A stretch of 64,000 bases of DNA from NCBI RefSeq assembly GCF_007786455.1, contig NZ_VNJK01000001.1:372001-436000 (forward strand). Direction: 5' to 3'. The position numbers and the translations under genes are program-made. The DNA comes from Paenibacillus agilis. Its GTDB lineage: Bacteria > Bacillota > Bacilli > Paenibacillales > Paenibacillaceae. A model generated the notes under the pieces. It was given only the letters and a program-made list of their open reading frames with translations. It did not search any database and was not told the DNA's origin. Below are positions 52,019 to 60,482 of the stretch, piece after piece (within the stretch, counting starts at the first letter, position 1; every line of letters begins with the position of its first letter).

Positions 52019-53629
52019 ATGAATACCGGACACAACTCGTGCAAAGTAACGATACTTGCAACGAGTGATTTACACGGATCAGTGATGCCTTGGAGTTATG
52101 CAGATCATTCTTTACAGCAATCTGGACTTGCTAAGTTGGCGACTCTTATTCATAGCGTTCGCAGCTCGAATCCAAATACGCTGCTCATCGATAATGGTGA
52201 CTTAATACAAGGTACGCCGTTATCTTACGTACATGCACGGATTGAACGTGATTCTATACATCCGCTAGTAAAATGTATGAACACTCTCCAATACGATGCA
52301 GGTGTGATTGGCAATCATGAGTTTAATTATGGCTTGGATGTATTGAGGGATGTTGTGAAACAATCAAGTTTCCCATGGTTATCTGCTAATACCGTTAATA
52401 AGCAGGATAATCGGCCATCCTTTGGACCTCCTTATATCGTGAAGACATTTGCAAATCACATACGCGTTGGTATTGTCGGGTTAACTACACAATATGTGCC
52501 ACTTTGGGAACTTCCTTCTCATATTGAAGGATTGGAGTTCAAAGATGCCGTGGAAACTGCACAGCGATGGGTTCAGCATTTGCGTGAACAAGAACAGGTG
52601 GATATTGTAGTTGCTGCCTATCATGGAGGGTTTGAGCGAGATATTGTAACAGGGGAACTGACAGAGGAAGACACAGGAGAGAATCAAGGCTTTCAACTAT
52701 GTAAGCAGATTAAAGGTATTGATGTATTGATAACAGGTCATCAGCACCGCAAGCTAGCTGCAGAAGTGCATGGAGTGTCCGTTGTCCAACCTGGTATGCA
52801 GGGGAGCCATTTGGCTCAAGTTGATTTGGAGCTGGAACAAAGTTCTGAGGGGTGGCGAGTTGTAGATAAACGGTTTGAGCTGCTTAGCGTTGACGGAGTT
52901 TGTGCAGATCTCGATATTATTGAGCTGATGCGTCCATATGAGATTAAAACACAGCGCTGGCTCGATAAGCCAATTGGCACGCTGAATGGTGATATGCGTA
53001 TTTTGGATGCAATGCAAGCGCGTATTGAGGAGCATCCCTTAATTGAATTCATTCATACCGTTCAAATGCACTACGGGGGGACGTGTATTTCATGCACTTC
53101 CTTATTCGATAGTAGTTCACCCGGTTTCTCCACAAATATTACGATGCGTGAAGTTGTTTCCAATTACATTTATCCGAATACGCTGCGGGTCATACGCATT
53201 ACAGGGCAAAATATGAAAGATGCTCTGGAGCAGTCTGCACGTTATTTCAAACTAACGGATGACGGGGAGATAACGGTAAATGACTCGTTCTTATATCCGA
53301 AGCCTCAGCATTACAATTATGATATGTGGGAAGGTATCGAGTATGAGCTGGATATCTCTAGACCAGAAGGGCAGCGGGTAACACGTCTAGATGTTGAAGG
53401 TTCTCCAGTCCAGATGGAAGCTCATTATGATGTAGCTATGAACAACTATCGTGCTGGTGGTGGAGGTTCATATCCTATGTTCGTAGGTAAGCCGATTGTA
53501 AGAGATATTCCCACAGAAATGGCTGAGCTGATCGTTACTTACATTATGGAACGGGGAACTATAGAGGGTGGAGTGAACAACAACTGGCGTGTTGTGAATA
53601 AGAGGGTTGACACTACAGACAAGGCATGA
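52019..53629 (+). CDS. 5'-nucleotidase / 2',3'-cyclic phosphodiesterase family enzyme
   Basis: Metallophosphoesterase of about 536 residues. Motifs in order: ATSDLHGS (Asp17, His19), IDNGDLIQGTPL, GNHEFNYGLD, AAYHGG and TGHQHRK bind the dinuclear metal. The C-terminal half (VVSNYIYPNTLRVIRITGQNMKDALEQSARYF, MNNYRAGGGGSYPMF) is the 5'-nucleotidase C-terminal domain. No signal peptide or cell-wall anchor is visible, so it should be cytoplasmic, unlike many relatives. Start is GTG 52016 or ATG 52019, 7-10 bases after AGGAG; the frame opens at 51980. Confidence 0.9.
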   Translation: MNTGHNSCKVTILATSDLHGSVMPWSYADHSLQQSGLAKLATLIHSVRSSNPNTLLIDNGDLIQGTPLSYVHARIERDSIHPLVKCMNTLQYDAGVIGNHEFNYGLDVLRDVVKQSSFPWLSANTVNKQDNRPSFGPPYIVKTFANHIRVGIVGLTTQYVPLWELPSHIEGLEFKDAVETAQRWVQHLREQEQVDIVVAAYHGGFERDIVTGELTEEDTGENQGFQLCKQIKGIDVLITGHQHRKLAAEVHGVSVVQPGMQGSHLAQVDLELEQSSEGWRVVDKRFELLSVDGVCADLDIIELMRPYEIKTQRWLDKPIGTLNGDMRILDAMQARIEEHPLIEFIHTVQMHYGGTCISCTSLFDSSSPGFSTNITMREVVSNYIYPNTLRVIRITGQNMKDALEQSARYFKLTDDGEITVNDSFLYPKPQHYNYDMWEGIEYELDISRPEGQRVTRLDVEGSPVQMEAHYDVAMNNYRAGGGGSYPMFVGKPIVRDIPTEMAELIVTYIMERGTIEGGVNNNWRVVNKRVDTTDKA

Positions 53630-53647
53630 TATATTTACTCATGTCTT

Positions 53648-53723
53648 TCCCTGATAGCTCAGTTGGTAGAGCACTCGACTGTTAATCGAGTTGTCACAGG
53701 TTCGAGTCCTGTTCGGGGAGCCA
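53648..53723 (+). tRNA. tRNA-Asn (GTT)
   Basis: 76 bases. Acceptor TCCCTGA pairs with TCGGGGA, anticodon GTT in GACTGTTAATC, T-loop GGTTCGAGTCC, discriminator G and encoded CCA. Confidence 0.95.
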
Positions 53724-53726
53724 TAT

Positions 53727-53815
53727 GGAGAGATACCCAAGAGGCCGAAGGGGGCGCTTTGCTAAAGCGTTAGGGTGTTACAGCCGCGGGGGTTCGAATC
53801 CCCCTTTCTCCGCCA
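53727..53815 (+). tRNA. tRNA-Ser (GCT)
   Basis: 89 bases with the long variable arm of class II tRNAs. Acceptor GGAGAGA/TTTCTCC, anticodon GCT in CGCTTTGCTAAAGCG, T-loop GGTTCGAATCC, encoded CCA. Only 3 bases after tRNA-Asn. Confidence 0.95.
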
Positions 53816-53841
53816 TTTAACTTTTATACATTCGTACGCAG

Positions 53842-53861
53842 ATCCCGAGAGGGATTTTTTG
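53842..53861 (+). terminator. Terminator after tRNA-Ser
   Basis: ATCCC, loop GAGA, GGGAT, then TTTTTTG. Confidence 0.7.
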
Positions 53862-53913
53862 CGTTTTAGGGCTTTTTGTTTTCAATATTTGCAAGAGCAA
53901 TACATAGTCACGT

Positions 53914-53950
53914 AAAGGACAGGAGAGTTAATCTCCTGTCCTTTTTTCTT
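53914..53950 (+). terminator. Second, very strong terminator after the Asn-Ser tRNA pair
   Basis: AAAGGACAGGAGA pairs perfectly with TCTCCTGTCCTTT around a GTTAA loop, then TTT. Bidirectional by symmetry. Confidence 0.85.
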
Positions 53951-54184
53951 TCTTTGATAAAGGTGATAAGCGGTAGTGGTAGTAATGGGGGCGTGGGTAA
54001 AAAAAGTTGAGTTTGTGCAGTGTTATTCATATTCCTTTTAGGTTAGGAAGGGTGTTGAACTATTTATGGCTATGCAACAGGTTTAGGAAAGCATTTGTAT
54101 AGCATTTTATTTCGTGTGCATACTACAGAAGAGGTGATGATTTTTGTGATTTTAAACTGGATAAAAAAGGATTAAAAAAAGGGG

Positions 54185-54213
54185 TTGTCAATCTTGTTGG
54201 CGTCTGATATAGT
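54185..54213 (+). promoter_or_regulatory. Promoter of the Glu-Lys-Leu tRNA group
   Basis: The -35 TTGTCA (54185-54190), 17 bases, and -10 TATAGT (54208-54213). A small hairpin, GTCGC-CGATGA-GCGAC, lies in the 5' leader before tRNA-Glu. Confidence 0.75.
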
Positions 54214-54257
54214 ATTACTTGTCGCCGATGAGCGACACAGTAATTTGAAGTGAACAA

Positions 54258-54332
54258 GGCCCGTTGGTCAAGGGGTTAAGACACCTCCCTTTCACGGAGG
54301 TAACAGGGGTTCGAATCCCCTACGGGTCACCA
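54258..54332 (+). tRNA. tRNA-Glu (TTC)
   Basis: 75 bases. Acceptor GGCCCGT/ACGGGTC, anticodon TTC in CCTTTCACGG, T-loop GGTTCGAATCC, discriminator A and encoded CCA. Confidence 0.95.
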
Positions 54333-54344
54333 TTTTTCTTGCAA

Positions 54345-54420
54345 GAGCCATTAGCTCAGTTGGTAGAGCACCTGACTTTTAATCAGGGTGTCGTAGGTTC
54401 GAGTCCTACATGGCTCACCA
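54345..54420 (+). tRNA. tRNA-Lys (TTT)
   Basis: 76 bases. Acceptor GAGCCAT/ATGGCTC, anticodon TTT in GACTTTTAATC, T-loop GGTTCGAGTCC, encoded CCA. The 3' end could also pair with AACTGGTGAG just downstream, a likely processing hairpin. Confidence 0.95.
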
Positions 54421-54466
54421 GTTTTCTTTTGAACTGGTGAGGCGGGACACTTTATTTTATAAATGT

Positions 54467-54551
54467 GCGGTAGTGGTGGAACGGCAGACACGCTATCTTG
54501 AGGGGGTAGTGTCCAATGGACGTGCAGGTTCAAATCCTGTCTACCGCACCA
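54467..54551 (+). tRNA. tRNA-Leu (GAG)
   Basis: 85 bases, class II. Acceptor GCGGTAG/CTACCGC, anticodon arm CTATC-TTGAGGG-GGTAG with GAG, T-loop GGTTCAAATCC, encoded CCA. Confidence 0.93.
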
Positions 54552-55062
54552 TAATTACTTTAGTAACAAGCCTTTTGTAAATTAGGGCTTTTTTTGTTTT
54601 TTTCTATATTGAGACTCTATGAAGCTCAACCTCTATTCTCTCTATTTTTACTTCCCCTAATTCTTTTTAATTACAGTATACCCTTGCGAAAATTCAGTGT
54701 TCTTTAATGCATTTCGATTGAAGTTAAAAATACTTTGGGTGATGTATGCAAGCCTTGTGTAACAGTTTTTTTGTTTTACTAATGCGCATCCTCTGATCAA
54801 TAAATAGAACGAGTAGACTTATTAGCATACATAAATATATCAGTACTTTAGATGAAATATTGATAATTCTATTGTCATTCTCGGTAAATTATTGAGATAA
54901 TGAAACGGGCTATGATGGCTAATGAGTTTATTTTAACTTCTTATTATCGAAGTGTGCTTGGGAAGATGAGTAGGTATTGATATGATACATAAACTATGGT
55001 TTCGAAAAAGATAGCAACGAAATGTTAAGGATAACCCAAGGTATGAATAGATAAGGGGTTTT
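54552..55062 (+). other. Gene-free AT-rich interval after the tRNA cluster
   Basis: Begins with the terminator at 54568-54597. The rest is AT-rich with no supported coding sequence or clear promoter; the Imm11-like gene begins at its end. Confidence 0.6.
54568..54597 (+). terminator. Terminator after tRNA-Leu
   Basis: AAGCC and GGCTT flank an AT-rich loop and are followed by TTTTTTTG. Confidence 0.7.
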
Positions 55063-55923
55063 ATGATGAAAGTATGGTTACTAGACTCAGATCCGCACTA
55101 TGGCAGGATGGAATTCGTAGAATGGGATGATCGTGAGAAGGTATATGATTGGGTTGAAGAGGGGAAGGTGCTATCAGAGGATTGGACACCCCTTGCTGTA
55201 AAATTTGATGAAAATGGAGAGCCGTCTGATTTTCTTGCAAATATAAATGGTGCTTTAATTGTTAGTAGTAAGACCAAAGAAGTATTATCTCAGATACCAG
55301 GTTTGCCAATTGAATTTTTACCACTTCAGTCGGATGATAGCTGCTATATCATGAATGTGCTTACCGTATTGGATTGCATTGATTACGATAATTCTAAGAA
55401 GTATCAAGATACGGAAAGGGTAGATCAGTACTCTTTATCGCTTTATGAAGAAATCGTCTCAGAACATGATATTTTTAGAATGAAAGCACGTGAAGGTGAA
55501 CAAATTCTTGGATATAGCTACGTATCTGATCGGCTAAAAAAGCTAATTGAAGATAAGTTAGTTGGCTGGCAGTTGGTTGAAATATGGGATTCTGAATTTT
55601 CGTGGCAGCAACAAGAAGCGCAGCATGAAGCTATGTGTAAGGCAGTAAATGATTCGTTGATTGTAACCTTCGACTTTGGAAAAGCATCAAAGTATGTGGA
55701 AAAAAATAAGGGCGCACTAGCATATAGCGGCAAATGGGCACTTAGAGTTGATGAAAATAATGACACACTGCTTGGTCGCTTGTTGTTGGATGGCACTTAT
55801 GAATGGAGTAACCCCATTTATTACCCACCGATTATTTTGTATCTGACATGGGGGATTAAAGAAAAGAAAGAAAAGAAAATATCATTTGTCAGTATGTTAA
55901 AGAATTTAATTTCTTTTAAATAA
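55063..55923 (+). CDS. Imm11-like (DUF1629) immunity-type protein, orphan
   Basis: Protein of 286 residues, no signal peptide. The segment LIVSSKTKEVLSQIPGLPIEFLPL followed by CYIMNVLTVLDCIDYDNSK and later KAREGEQILGYSYVSDRLKKLIE resembles the Imm11/DUF1629 family (MXAN_0049-like), known from polymorphic-toxin immunity loci. The last about 80 residues (ending KEKKEKKISFVSMLKNLISFK) are unlike that family and basic. No toxin gene is visible nearby; the flanks are tRNAs and an HxlR regulator, so it may be an orphan immunity gene brought in next to tRNAs. AAGGGG precedes the ATG. Confidence 0.6.
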   Translation: MMKVWLLDSDPHYGRMEFVEWDDREKVYDWVEEGKVLSEDWTPLAVKFDENGEPSDFLANINGALIVSSKTKEVLSQIPGLPIEFLPLQSDDSCYIMNVLTVLDCIDYDNSKKYQDTERVDQYSLSLYEEIVSEHDIFRMKAREGEQILGYSYVSDRLKKLIEDKLVGWQLVEIWDSEFSWQQQEAQHEAMCKAVNDSLIVTFDFGKASKYVEKNKGALAYSGKWALRVDENNDTLLGRLLLDGTYEWSNPIYYPPIILYLTWGIKEKKEKKISFVSMLKNLISFK

Positions 55924-55940
55924 ATCGGTATTTATAAGTG

Positions 55941-55976
55941 GGTCTGATATTCCTTCAAGGAATATTAGGCCTTTTT
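55941..55976 (+). terminator. Terminator of the Imm11-like gene
   Basis: GGTCTGATATTCCTT pairs, with a few wobbles, with AAGGAATATTAGGCC, then TTTTTATTT. Confidence 0.85.
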
Positions 55977-56031
55977 ATTTGCGTGGTTTCCTCATAGAGT
56001 GTGCATTTCTTTTCATCAATTTTTCTTATTT

Positions 56032-56382
56032 CTATTCCTCATACAAAACCGAAATTTCCGCACCAGAGCTTCGTAGATGATTAATATGCACATCTCCCCA
56101 ATAGCACATCAGATCAAGAACATTGGATAATGATCGTCCATATTCCGTTAAGGAATACTCTACTTTTGGTGGTACCTGATTATAAATTGTACGGGCGATA
56201 ATATTGTCTGCTTCCAGCTCGCGGAGCTGCTGGGTAAGCATCTTTTGAGTTATTTCGGGAATTAACTTTTTTAGCTCACTCGTTCGTTTGGTTCCACTCA
56301 TTAGAATGCATAGGATGACAATTTTCCATTTGCCGCCGATTACATCGAGTGTTGCTTCAACTGCGAAATTATATGTTTTCAT
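56032..56382 (-). CDS. HxlR-family transcriptional regulator
   Basis: Winged-helix regulator of 116 residues: [56 protein letters not shown] and [12 protein letters not shown] are the family hallmarks. No conserved N-terminal Cys of the YodB/HypR kind is seen (the Cys residues are at the ILC and MCY positions). ATG 56382 has GGAGGTC upstream; the longer frame is not supported. Divergent from the quinone-reductase gene, with operator-like palindromes in between. Confidence 0.92.
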   Translation of the reverse strand: MKTYNFAVEATLDVIGGKWKIVILCILMSGTKRTSELKKLIPEITQKMLTQQLRELEADNIIARTIYNQVPPKVEYSLTEYGRSLSNVLDLMCYWGDVHINHLRSSGAEISVLYEE

Positions 56383-56469
56383 GCGATGACCTCCATTGGA
56401 TGATAAGCGTTCCACGAGCACGGGGAGTAATGTTATGTATTACGGGCACCATGGTGTATATGCGGTACT

Positions 56470-56498
56470 TTGTATTTTTGTTGTTCAATATAGATACT
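56470..56498 (+). promoter_or_regulatory. Promoter of the quinone-reductase-like gene
   Basis: The -35 TTGTAT (56470-56475), 17 bases, and -10 GATACT (56493-56498). The large palindrome begins 8 bases after the -10. Confidence 0.65.
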
Positions 56499-56506
56499 AT
56501 GTTCTC

Positions 56507-56573
56507 GGTAGGTACTTGGAAGTACCTACCGTACTTCTAAGTAAGTATAGCACTTTGAAGTGCGTACTTAACA
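56507..56573. promoter_or_regulatory. HxlR operators: perfect 24-bp palindrome plus related half-sites
   Basis: GGTAGGTACTT (56507-56517), GG, AAGTACCTACC (56520-56530) is a perfect palindrome over the expected start point. Downstream, GTACTT at 56531, AAGTAAGTA at about 56539 and a second dyad, CACTT-TG-AAGTG with flanking AAGTA and TACTTA, follow to 56573. These match the HxlR-type half-site GTACTT/AAGTAC. Confidence 0.7.
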
Positions 56574-56671
56574 GTTTGCTATGTGTAGCACATAATATCA
56601 TCAAGGAATGACAAATGGAATATTTTTAATCCATTTGCTGACTAATCCATAGGAAAAAGGAGTAGATACGA

Positions 56672-57226
56672 ATGAAAACACTCGTTATTGTAACTCACCC
56701 TAACATAGAGACTTCTCGCATTAACAAACAATGGGCAGAGGAATTGCGAAAACATCCTGAGTTAGTAACTGTGCACGAGCTTTACAGCACCTATCCAGAT
56801 GGAAAAATTGATGTAGAACGGGAGCAGAAGCTAATTGAAGCACATGACAGTATTGTCCTTCAATTTCCATTGTACTGGTACAGCTCTCCGCCTCTATTGA
56901 AACAGTGGTTTGATGAGGTTTTCACGTATGCTTGGGCGTATGGTTCTACAGGAGATAAGCTTCGTAATAGAAAGTTGGGGCTTGCAATATCATTGGGTGG
57001 AAAAGAATCCGATTTTGGGGATGATGGAGCTATTCCGTTTACGATTAATGAAATTACCATACCGTTTCAAGCAACATGCAGTTATACAGGGATGAAATTC
57101 CTCCCTATATTTACAGTGTATGGAGCGGAGTATCATCTGTCGGACGAACAAATCGGGCAAAGTGCGGTTAATTATGTAAAGTATATTGAAGAACAAGTGC
57201 ATGCTATTGAAAAGGCACAAGTATAA
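56672..57226 (+). CDS. NAD(P)H-dependent flavin oxidoreductase (quinone reductase-like)
   Basis: Flavodoxin-fold protein of 184 residues, MdaB/YwrO-like. LVIVTHPNIETSRINKQWAEEL is the FMN-phosphate region, IVLQFPLYWYSSPPLLKQWFDEVFTYAWAYG the classic quinone-reductase motif, and LGLAISLGGKESDF the third loop. AAAGGAG upstream. It faces the HxlR gene, and such pairs respond to electrophiles or quinones; that is inference here. Confidence 0.9.
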   Translation: MKTLVIVTHPNIETSRINKQWAEELRKHPELVTVHELYSTYPDGKIDVEREQKLIEAHDSIVLQFPLYWYSSPPLLKQWFDEVFTYAWAYGSTGDKLRNRKLGLAISLGGKESDFGDDGAIPFTINEITIPFQATCSYTGMKFLPIFTVYGAEYHLSDEQIGQSAVNYVKYIEEQVHAIEKAQV

Positions 57227-57311
57227 AAAATAGAAGCTGTATCGTGAATCATCCATGAGCTTTATAAATATGAAGAGATCGATTTTTCATAAATTATCAT
57301 TTGTATGAATG

Positions 57312-57348
57312 CCAATTTAGCACGGTTTCGAGCTAAGTTGGTTTTTTT
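57312..57348 (+). terminator. Terminator of the quinone-reductase-like gene
   Basis: CCAATTTAGC (57312-57321) pairs with GCTAAGTTGG (57332-57341), then seven T. Confidence 0.9.
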
Positions 57349-57549
57349 ATTATAAGAATGAAGCAACTTATTGTGATTATTAAAATAGGATGTACCGGCA
57401 TTTTGGATGTGGGTGAAAGTCGGTGCTGCATTCATATTTCGAAAGTAGCTTTGACTACTATTTTTGAAGGCACTATTGGACAAAGAAACTACAAAAATAG
57501 AACGTTGCAACTATTTTAAATCATGTCTTTCACTCCGATGTTATATTAC

Positions 57550-57568
57550 AAAGGTTAATTTAACCTTT
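57550..57568 (+). promoter_or_regulatory. 19-bp palindrome before the M60 peptidase gene
   Basis: AAAGGTTAA, T, TTAACCTTT: perfect dyad about 36 bases before the start codon. Likely operator for an unknown regulator. Confidence 0.45.
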
Positions 57569-57604
57569 CACCCTATCATTTAACATTCGAGAGGAGAGTC
57601 ATCC

Positions 57605-60367
57605 ATGAACAAAAATGTTTGGGCAGCACTCTGTGTCACCTCCTTATTATCAAGCCTCGCCGGTCCAATTGCATACGCTAATCAAGGATCGCCCACGGCA
57701 AGTGTGTCTAGCTCCTTGTCCGAAATGGTGGCACAGCCACCCGTCACAGATTCTGTCTACAGGGAGTTCCGTGCTTCTCAGGAGCGTCTAGCTACACCTA
57801 ATCGTTTAACTACCCGAAGTGCTGTTCGACATGAATCTGTAGCTCAAGATCTTGAGTTACTTTACCGCGACTTATCTCATATTCCTACTCAGACAGGTTC
57901 CTATACGGGGGGCGTTAGTGCGTTGACTGAGGATGCGTTTGTGGTAGCGGCCTCAACGACAACGACTCCATTTATTGCGGGTGCACGCTTTGGCCAAGGT
58001 CGAGTCATTGCCGCAGGTGATGAAGACTTCATTAACCTCTCTCGCAATGACAGCAGCGAGATGGCAATTGTTACGCGCAATCTTTTATTATGGCTGACGG
58101 AGCAAGGGCAAAGCCAAACTGGACCGAGCCGTGTTACACGTTATGAGGATGCGCTTCAAGGAAAAGGAAAGCTGCGTATTTACTCGAAAGGAAATGTACC
58201 TGTTCACCCTGCGCTCCCGATTCACAATGTAAGCGTAGCGTCATGGACGGGGCAGCCATTGGATCCGGCGACTACTCCCGTAGCTATCGTTAACGCAACC
58301 ATTACCGAAGCAGAAGCATATGTGCTGGAGCAGTATGTGCGTGAAGGTGGCAATGTTGTTGTTGCATTAAAGGGCTGGGTCCTTCAAAGTTACCCAGAGT
58401 ATTATATTCCAAACGTTCAGGGAGCAGCCAAGCTGAGTATGCACTATCCTGTACAAAGGCTGCTGAATACATTTGGTTTGAGCTTACTTGATAACACGGC
58501 TGTGTCGGATGGAACGGGTTCACCAAGACTTTCAGAAGAACAATCTCGCAGCTATCAAATGAATTGCCTATTAACGCAAATGAAAGCTGTAGAGGAAAAT
58601 AGATTGAATGCGGAGGACCTTGCTGTAGGTGAGCCAGCAGCTAGTGCTGAGGATAAGCTTGCGCTTGCATCCGATTTGCTTCGCCTTACATTTACTTCGC
58701 TTACAGATCGCGCGGAACTAAGCTATACGCTGGATCAAGAATCCGAGCGTCTGCAGCAAGCAATCACCTTACCGTTCGATGTAAAGAGTAAGCCATATTC
58801 TAGTGCTATATTGTCTTATTCGTTTAATCATACCTCTCTAGACATAAATCAAAAAAAGTCACCGTTAGCCGATCAGTTTCCGGGCAAAGTGGATAATCAG
58901 GCGCCGCGTGTAAATGATCAACGCGTTACAGTAAATTTTGATTATTATCCAGCCAATGAGCTTCGCATGTATGCGGCTCCTGTACCATGGGTTAGCACAG
59001 GCCTATATGCGCCTGCTGGTGAGGATATCACCATAGATGTACCCGCGGGAACACCATCATTGGATATTATGGTAGGCACGCATACAGATACTTTACTAGA
59101 TCAGGAAAGCTGGGACCGCGCGCCGATTGTTTCATTGAGACACACTTTGCAGCCAGGGAAAAATCGAGTAAACAACCCGTATGGTGGCTTGATTTATTTT
59201 ATTCCAGCGCAATCTCAAGCAGTTCAAGCGGATGTAAATGTTAGTGGCGCAGTTCGTGCACCTTATTTTGACCTTGCAAAGACGAACGAAAAAGAATGGA
59301 AAGAATCCATTCGATACTTAGGCGCGCCCTGGGCTGAACTTCGTGGCGAACGAATTTTGGTAACGGTTCCTGCCGATGAGATTCGCCATTTAGAGAATCC
59401 GACAGAGCTGCTGCAAACGTGGGACGACTTACTTGATCAATTTGACAAGCTAAACGGTACAGGGCAGAATAAGCCGCTTCCACATCGTGCCTACCATTTG
59501 CCTTTCCATCTTGTAGCTGATAAACAGATTAGCGGCGGCTACATGCATGCTGGAGCACCGATTATGTATCATATTGGCGTGGATTCACGTGATGCTGTCA
59601 GCATCGAAGGGTTAAAAAATAACTGGGGCTTCTGGCACGAAATTGGGCACAACTATCAACAAGATCCTTGGACGTGGAAGGACAATACAGAAGTGACGGT
59701 TAATATATTCTCTCTTTATGCCCAACAATATTTCGGAAAGCCGTCTCGCCTGCTTGAAAAAGATTACACTGGCAAATCAGCCTATGATTATGCGAATGCT
59801 TACATCGCGCTTCCTGATGGTGCAAAACGTTATGGGGACTCGAAGCAGCTCGATCTCATCCCTCAGCTCGTTATGATCAAGCAGTTGCAAATGGCATATG
59901 GCTGGGATTTCTACACGGAGCTGTTCACCGCATATCGCGAACTGCCGCGAGCGCAGTTGCCTGAAGATGAGCAACAGGAAAAAGATTTGTTTGTCGTCAT
60001 GGCCTCGAAGCACAGCGGCACGAATTTGCTGCCATTCTTTGAAAAATGGGGCTTCCCATTTACAGATCATGCTCGTGTACAGGTAAACGCAATGCAGCTG
60101 CCAGCTTTGAAAGAGCAAATATGGCTGTATCGTGAAGATGTCCCTATAAAGCCAACACCTAAGCCTGACACAGAAACAGCAGGTGATGGAAATGCTGAAG
60201 TTGTGACGCCTTCCGTACCTGCATGGCAGCCGAATAAAGCATATGTAAAAGGGAATCAAGTGTCTTACGAAGGGAAAGTCTATGAGGCAAAATGGTGGAC
60301 GCGTGGGGAAGTTCCTGGAAAGCATGTACAAAATGAATGGCGGTCGGCATGGAAAGTAGTTAAGTAA
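57605..60367 (+). CDS. Secreted M60 (enhancin-like) metallopeptidase with chitin-binding-type C-terminal module
   Basis: Extracellular protein of 920 residues. A signal peptide ends at about YANQ (residue 26). Residues about 110-320 form a GATase-like domain seen in some M60 proteins. The M60 domain spans about 440-760 and has the zinc site FWHEIGHNYQQDPW with His678, Glu679 and His682. The C-terminus (WQPNKAYVKGNQVSYEGKVYEAKWWTRGEVPG) is a CBM5/12-like chitin-binding module. M60 enzymes cleave mucin-type glycoproteins; in insect-associated Paenibacillus they may attack the peritrophic matrix (inference). GAGAGGAGAG before the start. Confidence 0.9.
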   Translation: MNKNVWAALCVTSLLSSLAGPIAYANQGSPTASVSSSLSEMVAQPPVTDSVYREFRASQERLATPNRLTTRSAVRHESVAQDLELLYRDLSHIPTQTGSYTGGVSALTEDAFVVAASTTTTPFIAGARFGQGRVIAAGDEDFINLSRNDSSEMAIVTRNLLLWLTEQGQSQTGPSRVTRYEDALQGKGKLRIYSKGNVPVHPALPIHNVSVASWTGQPLDPATTPVAIVNATITEAEAYVLEQYVREGGNVVVALKGWVLQSYPEYYIPNVQGAAKLSMHYPVQRLLNTFGLSLLDNTAVSDGTGSPRLSEEQSRSYQMNCLLTQMKAVEENRLNAEDLAVGEPAASAEDKLALASDLLRLTFTSLTDRAELSYTLDQESERLQQAITLPFDVKSKPYSSAILSYSFNHTSLDINQKKSPLADQFPGKVDNQAPRVNDQRVTVNFDYYPANELRMYAAPVPWVSTGLYAPAGEDITIDVPAGTPSLDIMVGTHTDTLLDQESWDRAPIVSLRHTLQPGKNRVNNPYGGLIYFIPAQSQAVQADVNVSGAVRAPYFDLAKTNEKEWKESIRYLGAPWAELRGERILVTVPADEIRHLENPTELLQTWDDLLDQFDKLNGTGQNKPLPHRAYHLPFHLVADKQISGGYMHAGAPIMYHIGVDSRDAVSIEGLKNNWGFWHEIGHNYQQDPWTWKDNTEVTVNIFSLYAQQYFGKPSRLLEKDYTGKSAYDYANAYIALPDGAKRYGDSKQLDLIPQLVMIKQLQMAYGWDFYTELFTAYRELPRAQLPEDEQQEKDLFVVMASKHSGTNLLPFFEKWGFPFTDHARVQVNAMQLPALKEQIWLYREDVPIKPTPKPDTETAGDGNAEVVTPSVPAWQPNKAYVKGNQVSYEGKVYEAKWWTRGEVPGKHVQNEWRSAWKVVK

Positions 60368-60409
60368 GAAAATGGTAGTGGTTCTTAAGAACAAATCTTG
60401 TTGAAAATA

Positions 60410-60438
60410 TTGGAATGGATAAAATTGTGCTATATAAT
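60410..60438 (+). promoter_or_regulatory. Promoter of the repeat-containing secreted protein
   Basis: The -35 TTGGAA (60410-60415), 17 bases, -10 TATAAT (60433-60438). GTTCTTAAGAAC at 60381-60392 is a perfect palindrome just upstream. Confidence 0.7.
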
Positions 60439-60482
60439 ACACTTCGATAACGATACTATGTTGCCGGGGTGAACAAATACGT

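Larger units (their letters stand above)
53816..54257 (+). other. Gene-free interval between tRNA groups
   Basis: Holds two terminators (53842-53861 and 53914-53950), AT-rich DNA with no coding sequence, and a promoter for the second tRNA group (54185-54213). Confidence 0.6.
57227..57604 (+). other. Gene-free interval before the M60 peptidase gene
   Basis: Contains the terminator at 57312-57348 and the palindrome at 57550-57568. A minus-strand frame at 57262-57510 is not supported. Confidence 0.6.

Noticed and set aside
57262-57510. Minus-strand frame of 82 codons
   Set aside because: It covers the terminator at 57312-57348, has no ribosome binding site and a composition unlike a real protein.
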